NCBI GenBank assembly: GCA_937888775.1
Contig: CALAQT010000279.1
Coordinates: 1 to 9,157, forward strand
Direction: 5' to 3'
DNA: 9,157 nucleotides
From: an uncultured Actinomycetes bacterium
GTDB taxonomy: Bacteria; Actinomycetota; Thermoleophilia; Solirubrobacterales; Solirubrobacteraceae
Shown here piece after piece: positions 1 through 4,564 of this stretch. The notes beneath the pieces are model-generated. The model was not told where the DNA came from. It did not search any database and was given only the letters and a program-made list of their open reading frames with translations. Position 1 is the first letter of the stretch. The number at the start of each line of letters is the position of its first letter. A program made the translations under genes and the position numbers.

Positions 1-57
1 GTCCGAACCCCACCGGATCTCCAACTCGGTCTACCGGTTTTTCAGGGGGAAGTAGGT

Positions 58-690
58 CTAGGGCCCTACTGGGAACCATTCCAACACGGAGCGAATGCCG
101 CGCTCCTCGTCAATGGACAAGCGCGACCGCCACGCTTCCGCCAGCTCAGCACGGACGCGACGGGTCTCGAAGCTAGTGCCCATCGTGTCGGAGGCAGCGA
201 TGTGTTTCCTAACATGATCTGTCCACTGAAGGCCGACCGCAGCGAAGAGCGGGCCGAAGACCCCCATTGGATCGGCACAAAGTTGTGCGTGGCTCACAAA
301 GTACCATTCGGGGTGTCGCGAAACTGCCTCGCGGACTACCCGGGTCAACATCCCGACGCACCATGCCACCCGCTCGTACTTCGGAGCCAGCGGATCGGGC
401 TCTGGCATTCCCAGGGGGCGCGCGAACACCTCTAACACCGCCGGCGACTCGAGCTCGCCCATTGGAATGTCAAGAGCCAGCCAACTTGCGACGACGTTGA
501 GCTCGTTGCGTTCGATAATCACTACCTGGGGCTGGTAGCCGCTGACTATCCACTCAAGTGAGAGCAGGCTGAGGACCGTCTTCACGACGACGTGATCGCC
601 TCGCGAGGGTAGCCTTTTCGCGATCGGAGCTAGAGCGCGCACGACGGGATCGAGGGTGAACGAAGGCATACGCCTCATCGACCGACTCAC
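58..690 (-). CDS. N-terminally truncated sulfotransferase (probable gene remnant)
   Basis: This open frame of 210 residues starts at GTG (688-690) and ends at TAG. Residues 34-70 resemble the central part of bacterial PAPS-dependent sulfotransferases. A VVVKTV strand and helix is followed by a hydrophobic strand and IERNELNVVASW (59-70), in which R61 and S69 have the R-x7-S spacing of the 3'-phosphate-binding site. The family would transfer sulfate from PAPS to a glycan or other hydroxyl. The N-terminal nucleotide loop (PRSGTT-like, 5'-phosphosulfate binding) and its flanking residues are missing. The frame begins only a few bases from the end of an IS630-type transposase remnant, so the 5' part of the gene was probably lost at that junction. 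The GTG start is probably fortuitous, with no convincing ribosome binding site. The surviving product should be inactive. Family assignment is fairly secure, function of this copy is not. Confidence 0.6.
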   Translation of the reverse strand: MSRSMRRMPSFTLDPVVRALAPIAKRLPSRGDHVVVKTVLSLLSLEWIVSGYQPQVVIIERNELNVVASWLALDIPMGELESPAVLEVFARPLGMPEPDPLAPKYERVAWCVGMLTRVVREAVSRHPEWYFVSHAQLCADPMGVFGPLFAAVGLQWTDHVRKHIAASDTMGTSFETRRVRAELAEAWRSRLSIDEERGIRSVLEWFPVGP

Positions 691-696
691 CGCTCG

Positions 697-710
697 TAGG
701 GGACCCCCTA
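697..710. repeat. Short perfect inverted repeat at the insertion-sequence/sulfotransferase junction
   Basis: TAGGGGACCCCCTA consists of 6-bp arms TAGGGG/CCCCTA around a 2-bp centre. Its right end coincides with the TAG stop of the transposase remnant (708-710), and its left end carries a TA dinucleotide. IS630-family elements insert at TA and duplicate it, so this may mark the end of the element. That is inference, because no matching opposite end is visible in the window. Confidence 0.35.
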
Positions 711-930
711 GTGGTCCGTCGTCGACTTGATCTGGTGGAGGGCCGCCCGGTCCCGCTGCACCTTCTCGATGATCTGGGCGGCGGGGTGTGCCAGACGAGC
801 GGCTTGGGATCGTCGTTCCAATGTGCGACCCACTTCTCGATAGCTGCGGTCAAGTCGGCCACGCTGGTGAAGACGCCGCGACGTAGCCGCTTGTCGGTGA
901 GCTCCTTGAACCAGCGCTCCACCAGGTTGA
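708..930 (-). pseudogene. IS630-family transposase, C-terminal remnant with frameshift
   Basis: Read on the minus strand from about 925, the translation NLVERWFKELTDKRLRRG, then a FTSVADLTAAIEKWVAHWN segment, is the characteristic C-terminal part of the IS630-family DDE transposase. It includes the late catalytic glutamate region (NLVERWF). The frame breaks near 777-787: after VWHTP the conserved continuation AQIIEKVQRDRAALHQIKS, ending TTDH and TAG, lies in another frame. Restoring one missing base would join the two parts at the family's usual spacing. Homology stops just upstream of NLVERWF, so the N-terminal DNA-binding region and the first catalytic aspartates are absent. This is a dead fragment of a mobile element, not a gene. 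It lies at the truncated end of the sulfotransferase and is the likely cause or relic of that truncation. Confidence 0.8.
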
Positions 931-1100
931 CCCGCGCGAACGAGTCAATCACCAACCGCAGAGGCACAGCCACCGACGCCGGCTGCACGACCTCCGCTCA
1001 GATCCGCACTGAACGACGAATCGCAGCACTGATCGGTGTTTCCGGGCTAAAGTTAGACGATCACCTGGCTCCCTTCAGGCTGCGGTGTGCAGCTCCACGA

Positions 1101-1130
1101 TTGCACCAAACCGACCAATGACTCTATAGT
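1101..1130 (+). promoter_or_regulatory. Candidate promoter for the sugar transferase gene
   Basis: TATAGT at 1125-1130 matches the -10 consensus at five of six positions. TTGCAC at 1101-1106, 18 bp upstream, keeps the TTG of a -35 box. The region is visibly richer in A/T than its surroundings. Transcription would start near 1137, giving a leader of about 120 nt before the TTG start at 1257. This rests on pattern only. Confidence 0.4.
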
Positions 1131-1219
1131 GCCCCGAGGTCTTAGTATTCGGGGCTCGGGGGCAGAAGCAAAGGGACGCTGCCCGTACCAGCCGGTCGGC
1201 CTCTGGCATGCCGGGGGCA
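1131..1219 (+). promoter_or_regulatory. Candidate structured leader with alternative hairpins
   Basis: A perfect 7-bp inverted repeat, GCCCCGA (1131-1137) and TCGGGGC (1149-1155), follows the candidate -10 box directly. It could be an operator or a 5' leader hairpin. Further on, GGGCAG (1160-1165) can pair with CTGCCC (1179-1184), while TGCCC (1180-1184) can instead pair with GGGCA (1215-1219), so these two stems exclude each other. No T-run follows any of them, and I cannot match the stretch to a known riboswitch class. GC-rich DNA forms such pairings easily, so this is only a candidate. Confidence 0.25.
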
Positions 1220-1245
1220 ACGAGGAGCGAGTGATACCTGTGGAC

Positions 1246-1251
1246 GGAGAG
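1246..1251 (+). promoter_or_regulatory. Ribosome binding site that decides the TTG start
   Basis: GGAGAG lies 5 nt upstream of TTG at 1257-1259, a normal spacing, and supports the non-ATG start of the sugar transferase. An out-of-frame ATG GCT TGA (1252-1260) sits between them and overlaps the TTG. It directly abuts the GGAGAG and would encode only two residues. Confidence 0.55.
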
Positions 1252-1256
1252 ATGGC

Positions 1257-2753
1257 TTGATCAGCAGCGACACCTCGCGCGCACGTCAAGACGTCGAGGC
1301 GTCGGACGAGGTCGCATTCCCCGAGCCACGATCGCGCGACCGCGTGGTCGCTCTGCAGTGGAGGGGCTGGACCGGACGGCTCGTAGCCGCGGACGCCGTC
1401 GCGGTGATCCTCGCGGCCGGCACGGCATGGGTTGCGCGCTTCGGTCTCGATTCGAGCGTTGTGGCGGGGGTCGACTATCGCAGCCTCGCGGTGATGTTAG
1501 TTCCGGCCTGGCTGATCACCATGGCGCTTGCCGGTACCTACGACAGCCGCTTCATCGCCGCCGGGGCAGAGCAGTACCGTCGCATCCTCAACGGGGGTGT
1601 TTGGCTGCTGGCACTGCTCGCCTTCATATCCTTCGCGCTCCACGCCGATGTCTCGCGTGCGTTCGTCCTGGTGTCCATCCCAATGACGACGCTCCTGACG
1701 GTCGTCGAACGCTACGCGCTTCGCAAGGCGCTGCACCGTCGCTTTGCGCGCGACTGGTCGGCGCACCGCGTCGTCGCCATTGGCTCCGTGAGTGACGTCT
1801 CTGATCTCGCAGTCCACATGCACCGGGCCTCGCACGCCGGCTTTCGCGTCATCGCAGCGCTGACGCCCGGTGAGACGCAGCCACCCGGTCTCCCCGACAA
1901 CGTGGTATGGGCAGGCGGTGATCTTGACGCGGCGGTGCAGTGGGCAGAGGACCACGGAGCCGACACACTCGCCGTCGCTGGTTCGCGCGTTCTCGCGCGC
2001 GGTGGCTTGCGGCGGCTCTCGTGGGCGCTTGAGGGCACCAACATCCAACTCGTGGTGGTCCCCGCGGTGACCGACCTCGCTGGGCCTCGCATTCGCATGC
2101 GACCGATCGATGGGCTTCCGCTGCTGCACATTGAGCGCCCCCAGTTCAGCCGAGCACAGCTCACGCTGAAGTCGTCCATTGACCGAGTTGTAGCCGCCAG
2201 TCTCATAGTCGTGACGTCGCCCTTGCTGATCGCGTGCGCGGTCGGTGTGCGGTTGGGCAGCCGAGGTCCGGTGATGTATCGCCAAGTACGTTTGGGCCTC
2301 AACGATACGAACTTTGCCATGCTCAAATTCCGCTCTATGCGCGTCGGTTCAGACGTGGTGCGGACGACCATCGCCAACCTAAACGAAGTTGATGGTGCAC
2401 TGTTCAAGATACGGCACGACCCTCGAGTAACTCCGTTCGGGCGATTCATGAGGCGATGGTCGCTGGACGAGCTCCCACAGTTGTTCAACGTAATTCACGG
2501 CTCGATGTCGCTGGTTGGACCCCGCCCGCTGCCACTCGCGGATATCGAACGCTTTGATGGGGATGCGCGTCGTCGCATTCTCGTCAAACCGGGAATCACC
2601 GGGATCTGGCAGGTAAGTGGAAGGTCGGACCTCTCGTGGGAGGAGTCGCTACGCCTCGACCTGCATTACGTTGATCACTGGTCGCTCAGCCTTGATCTCG
2701 TGCTACTGGGAAAGACGCTCATGACCGTCATCCGTGGGCGGGGAGCGTACTAA
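1257..2753 (+). CDS. Polyprenyl-phosphate sugar-1-phosphate transferase (exopolysaccharide priming enzyme)
   Basis: This 498-residue integral membrane protein belongs to the bacterial sugar transferase (PHPT, WbaP/WcaJ-like) family. It would transfer a sugar-1-phosphate from a nucleotide sugar to undecaprenyl phosphate at the inner face of the membrane, the first step in building a capsule or EPS repeat unit. Four hydrophobic helices (about 40-60, 77-95, 113-130, 134-152) are followed by a Rossmann-like segment (about 171-290). The C-terminal catalytic domain (303-498) begins with a membrane-embedded helix (309-330). Hallmarks are KFRSM (357-361), the DELPQ motif (404-408), SLVGPRP (418-424) and KPGITGIWQVSGR (444-456). 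Length is typical of the full-size family. The TTG start has a ribosome binding site at 1246-1251, and the alternative out-of-frame ATG is excluded. The last 51 bp overlap the convergent phosphatase gene. The sugar substrate cannot be read from the sequence. Confidence 0.93.
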   Translation: MISSDTSRARQDVEASDEVAFPEPRSRDRVVALQWRGWTGRLVAADAVAVILAAGTAWVARFGLDSSVVAGVDYRSLAVMLVPAWLITMALAGTYDSRFIAAGAEQYRRILNGGVWLLALLAFISFALHADVSRAFVLVSIPMTTLLTVVERYALRKALHRRFARDWSAHRVVAIGSVSDVSDLAVHMHRASHAGFRVIAALTPGETQPPGLPDNVVWAGGDLDAAVQWAEDHGADTLAVAGSRVLARGGLRRLSWALEGTNIQLVVVPAVTDLAGPRIRMRPIDGLPLLHIERPQFSRAQLTLKSSIDRVVAASLIVVTSPLLIACAVGVRLGSRGPVMYRQVRLGLNDTNFAMLKFRSMRVGSDVVRTTIANLNEVDGALFKIRHDPRVTPFGRFMRRWSLDELPQLFNVIHGSMSLVGPRPLPLADIERFDGDARRRILVKPGITGIWQVSGRSDLSWEESLRLDLHYVDHWSLSLDLVLLGKTLMTVIRGRGAY

Positions 2754-3251
2754 CCGGGACCTCCCGTGCTCGATGCCTCCAAGCGCGCCGGGGACAGATG
2801 TGACGGAGGTCTCCATTTCCCTTAAGACCGCCAACTGAGATTCGGTCATTGCGGCGACCGCTCTGCGTGTGCTGACCAGCCGGACTGCGTCACCCAACGT
2901 CCATCCCATATTAACGAGCACCGCGCAGGCAACCAACGGCGCTCGTTGCACCCCCGCCCGACAGTGCACGTATACGATCTCGCCGGATTCAATCAGCGCG
3001 GCGATCTGCTTGCTGATCGCGCTCAGGGCGGCCAGATCGGGCGCCTCGTACTCCTCGAAGGGACAACTGAACGTCTGGACGGTCGGTGGCCACGTGGAAG
3101 CGCCCACCGGTTTAGCGCGGAGATCCACGGCATAGGACACACCACACCGCGCGATTGCGCGTACAGCGCGCCGACTTGGGGCAGCACCCATGTGCAGCCC
3201 TGGGATGACCTCTACCGCGTCTGGAGCGGCAAACAGCCCGCTCCAGACCAT
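2703..3251 (-). CDS. Dual-specificity-like protein phosphatase (cysteine-based, CX5R)
   Basis: This 182-residue soluble protein carries HCRAGVQRA (residues 96-104), the CX5R phosphate loop of the protein tyrosine/dual-specificity phosphatase superfamily: C97 is the nucleophile and R103 binds phosphate. The preceding VYV strand, and the following helix with GWTLGDAVRLV, fit the same fold. The usual upstream acid loop is CPFEEYEAPDL (63-73), so the general acid could be E66, E67 or D72. The ATG start at 3249-3251 shares its A with the TGA stop of the surface-protein gene (TGATG), indicating translational coupling. The open frame continues upstream to 3392, but only inside that gene in another frame. 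Because a BY-kinase lies nearby, an attractive role is dephosphorylating its tyrosine tail. This is inference: such kinases usually pair with LMW-PTP or PHP-type phosphatases. The C-terminal tail (about 155-182) is not conserved-looking and overlaps the convergent gene by 51 bp. Confidence 0.8.
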   Translation of the reverse strand: MVWSGLFAAPDAVEVIPGLHMGAAPSRRAVRAIARCGVSYAVDLRAKPVGASTWPPTVQTFSCPFEEYEAPDLAALSAISKQIAALIESGEIVYVHCRAGVQRAPLVACAVLVNMGWTLGDAVRLVSTRRAVAAMTESQLAVLREMETSVTSVPGALGGIEHGRSRLVRSPPTDDGHERLSQ

Positions 3252-3781
3252 CAGGATGTGACGCGCATCCGCCTGAGGGCCAAGCCACCGCCCATGAGCG
3301 TTACCAACGCCAGGCCGAGCGCAGCGGGCGGCCACCAAGGCGAGGACGGCGGCAAAGCGCTTGTGTTCGCCAGCGTCCCGTTCGAGTTGCACGGCACGTT
3401 GGTCGTCGTTTGAGCGCTACCGGTGTTACCCGCCCCTGTAACCGTTACTGTCGCTGTGCCGCACGAGGTCGTACTAGCCTTGAAGGTCGTGGACACGTTC
3501 CCGGCGGAATCAGTCGTTCCCGGGCTCGTCACAGTTGACCCTGCTACTCCGCTGACCGTGAAGGTCGCGTTGACGCCGCCCTCTGGGTTGCCGTTGCTGT
3601 CCTGGAAGTGGAACGTCATCGTGCAGGGGGTGCCCTGGTTGGTCGTGGCGCAACTGGCCGTTACTGTCACCGTAGATCCGCTAGTGCTAGCTGCACTGGC
3701 AACGGCGGAAGTCCCCAGCACCGCGATGGCGGCCAGCGCCAGGGAGGCGCCGAGGCGGCGCAGGCGTTGAATGCGGCGCAA
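3251..3781 (-). CDS. Secreted Ig-like surface protein with sortase-type C-terminal sorting signal
   Basis: This 176-residue exported protein begins with a Sec signal peptide: a basic RRIQRLRR head, a hydrophobic core, and probable cleavage after AVASA near residue 30. The mature part (about 35-118) is rich in Thr, Ser, Val and Gly, and its alternating beta-strand pattern (DSNGNPEGGVNATF, then DSAGNVSTTF) is typical of bacterial Ig-like (Big) domains. Four cysteines (44, 53, 107, 131) could form two disulfides. The C-terminus has the tripartite cell-wall sorting layout: LANTS (137-141) with LPPSS (143-147), a hydrophobic helix (about 151-169) and a basic RRMR tail. LANTS resembles the LAXTG signal of class E sortases with Ser in place of Gly. 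A sortase gene lies directly upstream in the same direction (80-bp gap), so this is its probable substrate. The TTG start is chosen because of the strong ribosome binding site 7 nt upstream. Binding partner unknown. Confidence 0.82.
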   Translation of the reverse strand: MRRIQRLRRLGASLALAAIAVLGTSAVASAASTSGSTVTVTASCATTNQGTPCTMTFHFQDSNGNPEGGVNATFTVSGVAGSTVTSPGTTDSAGNVSTTFKASTTSCGTATVTVTGAGNTGSAQTTTNVPCNSNGTLANTSALPPSSPWWPPAALGLALVTLMGGGLALRRMRVTS

Positions 3782-3784
3782 GAT

Positions 3785-3793
3785 CCTTCCTCC
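3785..3793 (-). promoter_or_regulatory. Strong ribosome binding site fixing a TTG start
   Basis: On the minus strand GGAGGAAGG precedes the TTG at 3781-3779, with the GGAGG core 7 nt away. It is the best Shine-Dalgarno sequence in the window and suggests that the small surface protein is highly translated despite its TTG start codon. Confidence 0.75.
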
Positions 3794-3817
3794 AAGAGAA
3801 GTGCAAATATGGAGGGT

Positions 3818-3848
3818 AGGGTACCACGGGGGTTTCCCCTGCGGTCAA
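3818..3848 (-). promoter_or_regulatory. Weak candidate promoter ahead of the surface-protein gene
   Basis: In the 80-bp gap after the sortase stop, the minus strand reads TTGACC (3848-3843) and, after 19 bp, TACCCT (3823-3818), a TAnnnT-type -10 of the sort tolerated in actinobacteria. The spacer contains GGGG-AAA-CCCC, a small hairpin. The surface protein may therefore be transcribed on its own as well as with the sortase. The spacer is longer than ideal, so this is tentative. Confidence 0.22.
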
Positions 3849-3861
3849 TAACCCGAAACGA

Positions 3862-4443
3862 TCAGGTCGCGATCACGATGAATCGCGGAGTGAACGGATC
3901 GTAGGAGGTGCAGGTCAGGAGGGTGAGCTCTTCGAACGGGGTGGGTGCCAGCACCGCTCGGTCATTGAAGGGCACCTTCTCGAACGCGGTCACGTGGAAA
4001 ACCAGTTGGGTGCCGTCTTGGCGGACCACCCGGATCTCATCCCCGAGGTGAAGCTGATAGAGCCCCAGGAACATCCCGGGCTGGGCGTGCGCGTAATACA
4101 CGGCATTGCCCGTCTCCCCCGGCTCCGCTGTCCCCGGGTAGTGTGCCGCCAGGTTGAGGGGCACGTGAATGCCATCCCCCTCCACCAGCCCGAGATCGAT
4201 CCCCCCAGCCGGAGCCTCGATGCGGACCGAGGCGAGCTCGGGGCGGGCGGTCGGCGTCGCCGCCAGGGAGCCGCCCGACGGTAGTTGCAGGGGAGGCGCG
4301 GACGCCGCGTAGGGCGCCTGGGCCGGCGCCGGCCGCAATGCCACCGCCAGCGCCACCACCCCCACAATGGCGGCGAGCAGCATCACCGCGAGCACCCAGC
4401 GCTGCCGTCGCGCGACTCGGCGGGGAGTTCGCCGTCGCCGCAT
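3862..4443 (-). CDS. Sortase (cysteine transpeptidase), single membrane anchor
   Basis: This 193-residue protein has a very basic N-terminus (MRRRRTPRRVARRQR), one membrane helix (about 16-37), a Pro/Ala-rich linker and a C-terminal sortase domain. The catalytic triad is visible: H119 in NAVYYAHAQPG, C178 in TLLTCTSYD (the TLxTC motif) and R187 in TPRFIV. Sortases cleave a sorting signal in a secreted protein outside the membrane and join the new C-terminus to a cell-wall or pilus amine. The domain looks closest to the class D/E/F sortases found in actinobacteria, but I cannot fix the class. The next gene downstream encodes a secreted protein with a LANTS-type signal, its likely substrate. 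I chose ATG at 4443; GTG at 4461 is an alternative. The open frame runs to 4566, but that would overlap the start of the divergent kinase gene and has no family-like sequence. Confidence 0.88.
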   Translation of the reverse strand: MRRRRTPRRVARRQRWVLAVMLLAAIVGVVALAVALRPAPAQAPYAASAPPLQLPSGGSLAATPTARPELASVRIEAPAGGIDLGLVEGDGIHVPLNLAAHYPGTAEPGETGNAVYYAHAQPGMFLGLYQLHLGDEIRVVRQDGTQLVFHVTAFEKVPFNDRAVLAPTPFEELTLLTCTSYDPFTPRFIVIAT

Positions 4444-4564
4444 GCGCCCAGAATCGTCCACTGGGAGCCATCGTAGTCGCACCCACCCTACAATGGCCTC
4501 GCCAGGCACGCACCGTCCGCCGCGCCCTCGCTTCGGCGACGGCCTCACAGGCACCCCAAGCTCC
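4444..4564. promoter_or_regulatory. Divergent promoter region between the sortase and BY-kinase genes
   Basis: These 121 bp separate two divergently transcribed genes and must hold, or lie close to, both promoters if the chosen starts are right. On the plus strand TACAAT (4489-4494) matches five of six positions of a -10 box and would give a leader of about 64 nt before the kinase. No good -35 box is visible 16-18 bp upstream. On the minus strand TACGAT (4475-4470) is a possible -10 for the sortase, again without a clear -35. Shared regulation of sortase and kinase is possible. Confidence 0.35.

Larger units (their letters stand above)
931..1256. other. Gene-free region upstream of the sugar transferase
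   Basis: About 320 bp with no open frame that resembles a protein on either strand. The left part (931-1090) may be residual insertion-sequence or sulfotransferase-flanking DNA, but nothing recognisable remains. The right part holds a candidate promoter, a leader with several GC-rich inverted repeats, and the ribosome binding site of the plus-strand sugar transferase gene, each listed separately. Confidence 0.6.

Noticed and set aside
12..42. Possible intrinsic terminator at the left edge: ACCGG (12-16) and CCGGT (34-38) followed by a short T-run.
   Set aside because: Only 5 bp of stem with a 17-nt loop, and no gene on the plus strand upstream is visible in the window.
1160..1219. Cyclic-di-GMP (GEMM) riboswitch, suggested by a GGGACGC-like stretch in the leader.
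   Set aside because: The order and spacing of the conserved blocks do not match the class.
3252..3392. Upstream extension of the phosphatase frame to 3392.
   Set aside because: It lies inside the surface-protein gene in another frame and does not resemble a phosphatase N-terminus; the TGATG overlap gives a better start.
4367..4564. N-terminal extension of the BY-kinase by 66 codons.
   Set aside because: The extension is Arg/Ser/Pro-rich, lacks family features and lies opposite the sortase N-terminus. The Wzz-like sequence starts right at the ATG at 4565.
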